From NCBI GenBank assembly GCA_002633005.1, contig NMRA01000550.1, forward strand, positions 122,134 to 184,133: a stretch of 62,000 nt of DNA, in the 5' to 3' direction. Source of the stretch: Phoronis australis (Eukaryota > Phoronida > Phoronidae). The translations under genes and the position numbers were made by a program. This document shows, piece by piece, positions 49,601 to 54,319 of the stretch (position 1 is its first letter; every line of letters begins with the position of its first letter). A model generated the notes under the pieces. The model made no database searches. It worked only from the letters and a program-made list of their open reading frames with translations, and had not been told where the DNA came from.

Positions 49601-50828
49601 CACGATGGCAGCACAAACTCTTTGCCTCGTGTAACGGACAACCCGTTGACAAGGTTCGTGGAGACGCATGAGCCGACATCACCGGCTTTAGTCATGGTGC
49701 ACGGACATGCACCATCAAAATGTCATAATAATAACAAGTCAAAAGTTAATGAACACCCTCCACCAGCACGGCATGCTGGCAAACAGTGTTTCTCGTGTAA
49801 TACAACTCCCATAGACTACACACCATGCATGACTTGTAGCAGCTGTCCAAAGTGCCATCTCTTGGGTGATGGAGAGACGTCTAACTGTCGACCACCTGGG
49901 TCGTGGTCAGGTCACCCTCATGAATCATCATCTCACAGTCATCTCTCGCCACACAAGTCGACTCGAGGTATGACACAATGATTGTTTGCCGCATGGGCGA
50001 AACTCTGTTCGTTGGTTCATCTTCTTGATTTGCATTTCTCTAGAACTTTCTAGCTGTTTGTATACACTGAGGTGTCGATGCCTACTTTCATGAACTAAAT
50101 TTCGACATTTGAAGAAATTTTCCCAAGGTTGAAAATGTCAAAACACAGTTGAAAGCCAAACCTTTTTGAATAACAAGCTGACTGACCAACAAACAGACCA
50201 TTCTATAAATTGAACTCTGAACTTCTCAGTCTTGTCGAGTAATGGTGTCGCCAGTTAATCACAGAGGTCACTGTCATGGCAGTGAGTGGGCGGAACTCTC
50301 TCTAATCCTTTTTACATGTTTCACTTACGCAGTGGTTCACAAAAGTTTGAAAAAGTCCAGGAGTACATCTTAAAAGTTAGATTCTGAATTTACTTTCCGT
50401 AATCCATGTGGAAACTTTTTGCTTAGTCAGCAGATTATGTCAGTATTATTGGCTGACATTTTAAAGTAGACGTTATTAGTTCATATCGCTACAGTAAATT
50501 GATCCGCAGTAAAACTTGCACTTGTCAGTTGTGTTACAAGTCAAATTTTCGTTCACATAAGTCTTCTTTTTTGTTGCTCAGATAAAGTCCCTGTTCTTTC
50601 ATGTAAGTTTTGTTCTTGTTTCTTTTTGTTGTTGTCATGGAAACTAATGAGACTGTATCCTTTGCAGACTACCTGTCCAACATGGTCACGCAGTCACTAC
50701 ATTCACCCCCGTCATCACGTGTACATAACGTCCGTCATCCATCTACCAACCAAAGTGAGTCGCCACTGGCCAGAGGTCACCTGCCTGTCATTCCTGCTTC
50801 AATCCCTGTACCACCGTGTCGAACGTAG
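16516..50828 (+). CDS. LRIG: LRIG-family receptor: LRR and Ig transmembrane protein (whole gene, 16 exons seen, gap inside)
   Basis: This is a type I membrane protein of the leucine-rich repeat and immunoglobulin-like domain family. In vertebrates LRIG proteins tune receptor tyrosine kinase and BMP signalling at the cell surface. Visible exons join in phase: signal peptide and LRRNT (residues 1-58), about 16 LRRs (59-445), then a hole, then the C-terminal half of Ig1, Ig2, Ig3, one membrane helix and a long tail of about 315 residues. Diagnostic matches are [14 protein letters not shown] in Ig2, [13 protein letters not shown] in Ig3 and [13 protein letters not shown] just after the helix. LRRCT and the first half of Ig1 are missing and should lie in or next to the 255-N gap. 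About 1054 residues are visible; the full protein is probably near 1160, slightly longer than the human paralogues. The gene cannot be assigned to LRIG1, 2 or 3; it is most likely pre-duplication. Start chosen: first in-frame AUG after the uORF stop, with A at -3 and G at +4. Confidence 0.95.
16692..19955 (+). other. LRIG intron 1
   Basis: A 3.3-kb intron bounded by GTAAGT and TTTTCAG. The sequence is T/G-rich with few CpG. I see no nested gene. A 57-codon open frame near 17956-18129 reads plausibly as protein but has no family match I recognise and no splice phase that fits LRIG. Confidence 0.8.
19956..20027 (+). CDS. LRIG: LRIG exon 2: one LRR
   Basis: A 72-base exon adds exactly one 24-residue LRR ([20 protein letters not shown]). 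It starts after CTTTTCAG and ends at AT|GTAAGT. Both flanking introns are phase 2, and the split codon is the first hydrophobic residue of the next LxLxxN motif. Confidence 0.93.
26292..28265. mobile_element. CpG-rich block bounded by 20-bp inverted repeats, probable DNA-transposon insertion
   Basis: The 20-mer GACAATAGCGGAGTTGCAAC at 26292-26311 recurs exactly as its reverse complement at 28246-28265. CpG content changes sharply at both edges: none in 26161-26280, 20 in 26401-26700, and none from 28266 to 28500. A direct copy of TGGACAATAG lies at both sides (26290-26299 and 28273-28282), which may record a target duplication or end duplication. Overlapping 171-codon (+) and 163-codon (-) open frames at 27777-28390 show no domain I recognise. 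A non-autonomous DNA transposon is the simplest reading. An unmethylated internal promoter is the alternative. Confidence 0.6.
30188..30298. mobile_element. Short foldback MITE, family A, copy 1
   Basis: Arms of about 45 bases (GGTCTGATATAATG..., TTTTGAGAACCAGTTT) pair with AAACTGGTTCTCAAAA...CGTTATGTCAGAC. The loop reads TTCTCCACTGAATAACGGGC. Total length is 111 bases. It is the same element as copies at 30513 and 35856. Confidence 0.8.
30513..30622. mobile_element. Short foldback MITE, family A, copy 2 (inverted)
   Basis: It has the same arms as copy 1 (TCTGATATAACGTG, GAGAACCAGTTT) but the loop is reverse-complemented (GCTCGTTATTCAGTGGAGAA). The two copies therefore sit 215 bases apart in opposite orientation. 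Flanks GTAGGCTAG and GTAAGCTGG share seven of nine bases, possibly an old target duplication. Confidence 0.8.
31993..32173. mobile_element. Inverted-repeat MITE, family B, copy 1
   Basis: The ends CAGTAACACTAGGACCTCGC and ...CTAGTGTAGGTCCTAAGTTACTG are inverted repeats. The interior holds a direct repeat of GAGATATTCCTGTGTATTTT. A related copy is in the USP19 gene at 56643-56774. Confidence 0.7.
32481..32864. mobile_element. hAT-like non-autonomous DNA transposon with 8-bp TSD
   Basis: The element begins CAGGCCTTTAT and ends ATAAAGGCCTG. It is flanked on both sides by the identical octamer TTCAGATG (32473-32480 and 32865-32872). Eight-base target duplications and CAGG-type termini are typical of hAT transposons. 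It carries no transposase. It ends only 103 bases upstream of exon 3. Confidence 0.85.
32968..33039 (+). CDS. LRIG: LRIG exon 3: one LRR
   Basis: A 72-base, one-repeat exon ([20 protein letters not shown]) between TTTTCCACAG and CT|GTAAGT, phase 2 on both sides. Relative to human LRIG1 as I recall it, exons 2 and 3 give one LRR more before the NxxxEIP repeat. Confidence 0.93.
33339..33410 (+). CDS. LRIG: LRIG exon 4: one LRR
   Basis: A 72-base exon ([20 protein letters not shown]) after CATTTCAG with donor CT|GTAAGT. It corresponds to the atypical short repeat near the N-terminus of vertebrate LRIGs. Intron 3 before it (33040-33338) holds nothing notable. Confidence 0.93.
33411..35228 (+). 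other. LRIG intron 4
   Basis: A 1.8-kb intron, GTAAGT to TTCTAG. It contains a 39-bp two-copy tandem repeat at 34336-34413. No gene or RNA is seen. Confidence 0.8.
34336..34413. repeat. Two-copy 39-bp tandem repeat
   Basis: Two adjacent copies beginning ATGCACATCCTCGTAACTCT differ by a single base (ACCAGC versus ATCAGC). This is a recent local duplication. Confidence 0.9.
35229..35366 (+). CDS. LRIG: LRIG exon 5: two LRRs
   Basis: A 138-base exon encoding [20 protein letters not shown] and [20 protein letters not shown]. The second repeat is 22 rather than 24 residues, and the NTTFP segment matches the equivalent irregular repeat of vertebrate LRIG proteins. Phase 2 on both sides. Confidence 0.94.
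35391..35597. repeat. Degenerate 17-18-bp minisatellite
   Basis: About eleven diverged units of the type GTATGGCTGCCATACA run through the start of intron 5. Many units are partly self-complementary (ATATGGCCGCCATATA), so the transcript could fold. Confidence 0.75.
35856..35964. mobile_element. Short foldback MITE, family A, copy 3
   Basis: This diverged copy has arms GGGCGATAGTCGAATATTATG and GCAGGCTGTGACGGGGTCTG. The core TTTTGGGAACCAGTTTGGTG and loop GCTATTCAGTGG run in the same orientation as the copy at 30513. Confidence 0.75.
36427..36570 (+). CDS. LRIG: LRIG exon 6: two LRRs
   Basis: A 144-base exon ([20 protein letters not shown], then [20 protein letters not shown]). Exactly two 24-residue modules, phase 2 on both sides, acceptor TTGCAG, donor CT|GTAAGT. 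Confidence 0.95.
36571..37008 (+). other. LRIG intron 6, mostly minisatellite
   Basis: A 438-base intron. The first 120 bases are unique. The rest is the splice-site minisatellite described separately, running without break into exon 7. Confidence 0.9.
36691..37020 (+). repeat. 39-40-bp minisatellite carrying the exon 7 splice acceptor
   Basis: The string GTAGAGAGTT recurs at 36691, 36730, 36769, 36808, 36848, 36887, 36926, 36965 and 37005, spaced 39 or 40 bases. From the second copy on it is preceded by TATTT. The ninth copy is the true exon 7 acceptor plus its first bases. A higher-order period of four units (157 bases) is visible: units 1-4 and 5-8 share variants, including the longer GAGTTATGCATACTGAG form at units 4 and 8. 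Read in the exon frame, every unit meets a TGA, so use of an upstream copy would truncate the protein. Confidence 0.95.
37009..37152 (+). CDS. LRIG: LRIG exon 7: two LRRs
   Basis: A 144-base exon ([20 protein letters not shown], then [20 protein letters not shown]). The acceptor is TTTGTAG|AGAG, the last unit of the minisatellite. Phase 2 on both sides. Confidence 0.94.
37153..37693 (+). other. LRIG intron 7
   Basis: A 541-base intron containing a 160-bp inverted-repeat element at 37453-37612 and little else. Confidence 0.85.
37453..37612. mobile_element. Inverted-repeat MITE with GCAGTGGCGGAT-type end
   Basis: The left end CAGGGGCAAATCCAGGATTT and the right end AAATCCGCCACTGC are diverged inverted repeats, each with a run of G or C inside. 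The same terminus occurs at the window start (ATCCGCCACTGC), near 3113 and at 9714, so it is a dispersed family. Confidence 0.65.
37694..37765 (+). CDS. LRIG: LRIG exon 8: one LRR
   Basis: A 72-base exon ([20 protein letters not shown]) after CTTTGTAG with donor CT|GTAAGT, phase 2 on both sides. Confidence 0.93.
37766..40911 (+). other. LRIG intron 8
   Basis: A 3.1-kb intron. Near its 3' end lies a 249-bp transposon copy (40437-40685). Open frames of 100-143 codons between 38361 and 40268 overlap on both strands and have no domain or splice support. Confidence 0.75.
40437..40685 (+). mobile_element. MITE with CAGGGCTTGGAA-type termini, short form, copy 1
   Basis: Begins CAGGACTTGGAATTTTC and ends TCTTTCCAAGCCCTG. 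The interior is T-rich on this strand (GATTTCCTC, TTATTTGTGGAATGATAC). Its closest relative is the inverted copy at 59490-59743. The two share the same interior and length. Confidence 0.85.
40912..40983 (+). CDS. LRIG: LRIG exon 9: one LRR
   Basis: A 72-base exon ([20 protein letters not shown]) after TTGTGCAG with donor TT|GTAAGT. The tryptophan in the middle corresponds to the KGW-type repeat seen in vertebrate LRIGs. Confidence 0.93.
40984..41510 (+). other. LRIG intron 9
   Basis: A 527-base intron. Nothing notable is seen in it. Confidence 0.85.
41511..41654 (+). CDS. LRIG: LRIG exon 10: two LRRs
   Basis: A 144-base exon ([20 protein letters not shown], then [20 protein letters not shown]) after TCCCTTGCAG with donor CT|GTGAGT, phase 2 on both sides. 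Confidence 0.94.
41655..42175 (+). other. LRIG intron 10
   Basis: A 521-base intron. Nothing notable is seen in it. Confidence 0.85.
42176..42403 (+). CDS. LRIG: LRIG exon 11: last three LRRs
   Basis: A 228-base exon encoding three repeats. The first contains the [11 protein letters not shown] insertion that matches the extended repeat (GTIED) of vertebrate LRIGs. The last is [19 protein letters not shown]. The donor is CT|GTGAGT, phase 2. The next expected segment is the LRRCT cap, which is not found downstream. Confidence 0.95.
42404..43563 (+). other. Intronic DNA and assembly gap hiding LRIG LRRCT and half of Ig1
   Basis: The stretch includes 255 N bases at 43156-43410. The exon or exons missing here must enter at phase 2 and leave at phase 0, and should encode the LRRCT cysteine cap plus the first beta-strands of Ig1 with its first Cys and Trp. 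I searched 42404-43155 and 43411-43563 in all + frames and saw no such sequence, so it is most likely inside the gap. The interior is A/T-rich with poor complexity just before the gap. Confidence 0.8.
43156..43410. other. Assembly gap (255 N)
   Basis: A run of unknown bases. Any open frame drawn through it is meaningless. The true length may differ from 255. Confidence 1.
43564..43750 (+). CDS. LRIG: LRIG exon 12: C-terminal half of Ig1
   Basis: A 187-base exon encoding [11 protein letters not shown]... and ending with the Ig signature [18 protein letters not shown], which holds the second disulfide Cys. It enters at phase 0 after ATTGTAG and leaves at phase 1 (G|GTAAGT). The SVLRIRHV segment matches the F-strand lead of vertebrate LRIG Ig1. 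Confidence 0.92.
43972..44103. repeat. Perfect 66-bp tandem duplication
   Basis: Two identical adjacent copies begin TTATCCGTTAAATCATTTGT. Exact identity implies a very recent event or an assembly duplication. Confidence 0.95.
45135..45194. repeat. GT microsatellite
   Basis: About 30 dinucleotides of GT, interrupted by GC steps. It causes the histidine/threonine-rich false frames on the other strand. Confidence 0.95.
46132..46628 (+). mobile_element. MITE with CAGGGCTTGGAA termini, long form, copy 1
   Basis: Begins CAGGGCTTGGAATTTTCCGC and ends CATTCCAAGCCCTG. An exact 6-bp target duplication AATTGT flanks it (46126-46131 and 46629-46634). The interior is rich in CCGCGG-type strings. A near-identical copy lies inverted at 60463-60903. 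It carries no transposase. Termini suggest a hAT-like origin, although six rather than eight duplicated bases is unusual. Confidence 0.9.
46872..46995 (+). repeat. 15-bp tandem repeat abutting the Ig2 exon acceptor
   Basis: About eight units of the form CATGAATATTAACAT run to five bases before exon 13, and the last unit itself forms the acceptor region (CATGAATATTCACAT|TGCAG). Many units contain TATTAAC, which resembles the branch-point consensus. The usual pyrimidine tract is absent. Confidence 0.9.
47001..47279 (+). CDS. LRIG: LRIG exon 13: Ig2
   Basis: A 279-base exon that encodes one complete I-set Ig domain. It contains LECAATGHP (first Cys), VAWQKDGG (Trp), FPAARERR and [12 protein letters not shown] (second Cys). 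The run from LECAATGHP to RERR is the strongest match to vertebrate LRIG. Phase 1 on both sides. Confidence 0.96.
47280..48041 (+). other. LRIG intron 13
   Basis: A 762-base intron, largely filled by an inverted-repeat element at about 47472-47931. Confidence 0.8.
47472..47931. mobile_element. Inverted-repeat element with CTTTCAYACTRAC ends
   Basis: The left end CCCTTTCATACTGACTTAAC and right end CGTTAGTGTGAAAGAGTC are diverged inverted repeats. The palindromic string GCGAAGTTAACT and its complement recur inside. Flanks ATAGAA and ACAGAA agree in five of six bases. Probable MITE; the exact ends are uncertain. Confidence 0.55.
48042..48244 (+). CDS. LRIG: LRIG exon 14: most of Ig3
   Basis: A 203-base exon encoding [20 protein letters not shown], then [18 protein letters not shown] with the first Cys and Trp, then [20 protein letters not shown]. 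It enters at phase 1 after TCCTTACAG and leaves at phase 0 (GAG|GTGAGG). Confidence 0.94.
48245..48970 (+). other. LRIG intron 14
   Basis: A 726-base intron. No repeat or gene is recognised. The acceptor is TTTCTGTTGCAG. Confidence 0.85.
48971..49967 (+). CDS. LRIG: LRIG exon 15: end of Ig3, transmembrane helix, cytoplasmic tail
   Basis: A 997-base exon. It finishes Ig3 ([19 protein letters not shown]), then a stalk, then a 23-residue helix [19 protein letters not shown]... at 49103-49171, followed by the family signature [13 protein letters not shown]. The tail is Ser/His-rich with a six-cysteine cluster (C-x2-C-x9-C-x2-C-x2-C-x2-C) at about 49787-49855. The donor is GAG|GTATGA at 49968, phase 1. 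Reading on unspliced would add only GMTQ-like residues and a stop at 49979-49981, so an alternative short end is possible. Confidence 0.93.
49968..50667 (+). other. LRIG intron 15
   Basis: A 700-base intron with GTATGA donor and TTTGCAG acceptor. Nothing notable is seen. Confidence 0.8.
50668..50828 (+). CDS. LRIG: LRIG exon 16: C-terminus
   Basis: After TTTGCAG the frame continues as [18 protein letters not shown] and ends ...[11 protein letters not shown] then TAG. The phase fits exon 15 exactly. Proline/serine-rich with no hydrophobic segment. Confidence 0.85.
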
Positions 50829-52150
50829 CAGAGCACCTGAAATCAAACAACTTTCTCAGCTAGCCTCATTCTGAAGTAACCTTGACATTACAAAATATGA
50901 CTTAAGTCGCCTTCTTGGCCGTGGAATGTCTTTTCTAATAATACCAATTCTTGATCAACTTAGGCACTTCATGGTACTTGTGAAAGAACTTCGTTCAAGC
51001 TCCAGTCGCACCTAGAGGCTCTATTACTTTACCACGTGGAGTTTGACTGTCTTGTTTATAAAGTGTATACTTTGCCACTTCTTTACTGTTTGAAACTGAT
51101 GTGGCCACTTGACAACATCCTAGGTGTTTCCAAGAAAGATATGATCAGGATTCACTTTACAATTCTGTGTCCAGTTGGTACAATTTGTTTGGGAACATAG
51201 GTCAAAACGTACGTGAATTTGCGACTAGGGCTATGATTGAGCTGCATCAACTGTTTGAAAGACAAAGACTCGTTATTTTGCTACAGGATGAGGCTAGCAT
51301 GGTACTGTATCAATATTACCTCGTATTATGTAAGGATTATTTAATGTGAACATGTGCTAAAACGGGTATTATTTATTTGTATCCTATTGTATGCAAATGT
51401 GATCGTACATTACATGTTAGTGGAGCTGCTGTTAGCAGCAGTCATCTGCTCTGAAAACCTACAAATGCCAAGTATTCTCATTAATGTCGTAGTGGGCATG
51501 CAATCTTGTGGTGCTGCCTGAAAACCTAGCTTGGTTTTTAAATGCATTTCATAGATTTTGTCAACTCTTTGACAGGCACTTCACCCGGGAATGTGTATTG
51601 GCCTGAGTATTTAGTCAGTCCACTGCATAGTTTTTCCTACTTGATAATAGGTGTCACTAGGTCATGTTGCATTAACCTATCTTGTGCAGTAATGCTGCTT
51701 TGGACATACATTTTAGTGCAAGCCAAGATGGGAGTCGCATTTGAGTGCAGTTTGTCTGCCGTTGTGCAATGTTCAAATATCTCCTTACGTTTAGTTTTCA
51801 TTAGCCGCGTCACTGTATTATTTGTAGTTTCATACACTCAACAGCATTGGCAGTGGAATTGGCGTTTTCATGGACTGTTAACTTTTATTTGCGCATCATC
51901 GTAAAGACGGCTCTATTGGCAAGCTGTAAAATGAGACACAAAATCCCCGCATAGTTACCATAGTTACGTGTGATTATTGACCTGAACAAATGGCTGTATG
52001 TCACTATAAGAGATTTTTAGGCATTGTGTAAATAGCATGTGTATTATACATGTATAATTGTGTATAAGTATTATTTATTGTTCTGTTGCAGGAACACCAA
52101 ATTATTTGTACAAATATTTCTTAGAATAAAATGTTGACATATTATATTAG
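50829..52150 (+). other. LRIG 3' UTR
   Basis: About 1.3 kb of non-coding sequence runs from the stop codon to the AATAAA signal. Short open frames at 51167 and 51542 have no homology I recognise and start inside the predicted UTR. The end contains ATTATTTATT, an AU-rich motif. Confidence 0.65.
52125..52130 (+). terminator. LRIG polyadenylation signal
   Basis: A canonical AATAAA followed by a T/G-containing stretch. Cleavage is expected at about 52140-52150. Confidence 0.6.
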
Positions 52151-53700
52151 TTGTAAATTTCTGAATTTTCATCGTTCTTTGAGGCTGTAAACATTTTTTG
52201 TCAGAAATGGTCAATTGCCATATACATTAATCACAACTTGATCACATCTTGACCGCTTGCCCAATTTTTTAAGGATTGGCTTTTGGCGCTTACAAACACA
52301 AGCAACCGTCAACATCAGTTTTTTATGTCTGGTCATAACATTCTCATTGGACACTTGAGGAAGGATATGCTCAATTTTTACAACAGTTACTTAAGTTTAG
52401 TCACAATGCTCTTATGGGAGACTTGGCTACTGGTCACGTGGGACTGTATATAAGTAGCATGTTATGACTTGTTAAAAATACATTGCACGTAATCACATTA
52501 CGTACATTGTAAATTAAGGACACAAAAACTTCCGATGTGCCACCTGCTGCGAAGACTAAGTAACTTCTGGTACACCTAGGTGGCGCGTGTCACCAGTCCC
52601 ACGAGATCAAACCCCATAGCTTCCTGAAAGTTCCATTGAAGCACCTTGAATGGTTGGTCAAAAATCATTTGTAATGCATAAATTGCAGTTGTTCAGTGAT
52701 GGGGGGGTTTACAACTTCATGTTCAAGCTGACCATCAGGAAGGTCGTTCAAGCTTGGACTTCAGTGTTCAAACGGTGAATGGTGAAATGAGCTTATTCAT
52801 AGTCAACTTAGATTAACATTTTTGACAACTATTCTGGAGTGATGTTCAAGCTTATGCAGCAATGGTTACTAATAGCTATAAGGCCGCAAAATTCAAGATT
52901 GGAGAAAATGTTAAATACAGGGCTCTCCCAAAATGTTAAATAAAGGGGTCTCCCAAAATGTTAAATAAAGGGGTCTCCCAAAAGTTTACTCCAAGTTGGC
53001 TAAGTACACCACACTCCAGTTTGGTGAATTTGGTTCAGATTCTGGGGTATCCCAGAAAGCTTGAAAATGCTTGCTCAAAGTTAGCCAAGTACATCTTCCC
53101 CACCATCCTCTTGGCTTTAAATATATCTGGCGATAAAACAGGTCACGTTGACAACTAAGCCAACAAAATCCAGATAACCGGCTTTTAAACAGTGAAAAAG
53201 GAATCTAACACTGAAAATCAATCTTTATATTCAATGGTGATACACCACATACAAAACGCACAACAATAAGCCCATTATTTCAGCAAATAGATAAATTATA
53301 TAACAAGAGGCACTAAGTGAAAAGCACGGAAGTCTCAAAATCATAATTCAGAGAAGCAATTAAGTTACACAGAAAACACATCAATAATGAACACGGAAGG
53401 CTCAAAACAATATGAATGTAAAATAATATCTATAAAATGGGTTGCAAATATTTAAGTCGTGTCTGCACGCCATCTTAAATGTTTGCAACATATTATCCAC
53501 GCCATATTGAGATTGACATATTCATAAAAATGGGCGTTTATGGTTTTTTCATTTGCCACGATTAACTAAGCATTTATCCCATTGATTTGGATAACACTTC
53601 TCAATACACTGATCCGGCTCCAAAATAACTGTATGATCTCGCTAAAATAACGTGTAGGAAGGTTGAATGGGCAGAAGAGGACGTTGTCTATATTAACGTA
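52151..53700. other. Spacer between convergent LRIG and USP19 3' ends
   Basis: About 1.5 kb with no gene seen. It contains a 25-bp three-copy tandem repeat (52905-52983). The two genes converge here. Confidence 0.65.
52905..52983. repeat. 25-bp tandem repeat, three copies
   Basis: Units of the form AAAATGTTAAATAAAGGGGT plus CTCCC repeat three times with a 25-base period. The later two are nearly identical. Confidence 0.9.
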
Positions 53701-53715
53701 ATATAATACAGTAGG

Positions 53716-53721
53716 TTTATT
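53716..53721 (-). terminator. Candidate USP19 polyadenylation signal
   Basis: On the minus strand this reads AATAAA, about 205 bases past the USP19 stop codon. It is the nearest canonical signal I found, but the real 3' end could lie further on. Confidence 0.4.
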
Positions 53722-53927
53722 ATGGATATTGACTATGTACAAAGCACACGACACGTACAAAACTTTGAAATCAATAACAATTGTCATACGGTTACAGTCA
53801 CCGCTCAATAAAAATGAAAAATTGGAACATAGACAAACAAAACAAATAGGTGCCTAAATACAGAGGGCCATCAAAATAATTCCATTTTACACCTAATACA
53901 CTACAAGCACTGAGTATTACCCAGAGA

Positions 53928-54319
53928 TCAATCTACAGACTCCATGTCGGTATAAGACGGGCCAGTGTATACATGACAACCCTCGTCAGAGGGTGCAGTT
54001 GTCAAGTTATTCAAGGGTCGCCCAACATCACCGCCAGCCATTTCATCAGACTCTGGACTTACAGTGTGTCTCGTAACACCTGGGACTTCTTGTGGTGAAT
54101 TACTGGAGTCGCCAAAGTCTAATTCGTCATTAGACTCATCACTTGAGCATTCCATTTTAAGTTTATCTTGGTTGACCTTGGACTTGCCAGTTGGCAGCGG
54201 ATTGGTACATAATGAGGGCGTGGCACATCGCAGACGATAGAACAAAACATATCCAGCAGTTGACACAATGTTGTTAGGATTGGCATATCTCACTCTACTG
54301 TCATCAAATAGTCGCCAGC
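53928..54319 (-). CDS. USP19: USP19 last exon seen: end of catalytic fold and tail
   Basis: After TTTCAG the exon reads (G)WRLFDDSRV...AGYVLFYRLR, the final strands of the USP fold, with the catalytic-triad Asp region (FDDS). It is followed by a tail of about 90 acidic/serine-rich residues ending at TGA (53928-53930). Near the end, PSDEGCHVY resembles the PDEGC motif that in human USP19 lies just before the membrane helix. Here the frame stops 12 residues after the VY. Confidence 0.94.

Noticed and set aside
51542-51904. 120-codon frame after the LRIG stop
   Set aside because: It lies in the predicted 3' UTR, has hydrophobic low-complexity content and no recognised family.
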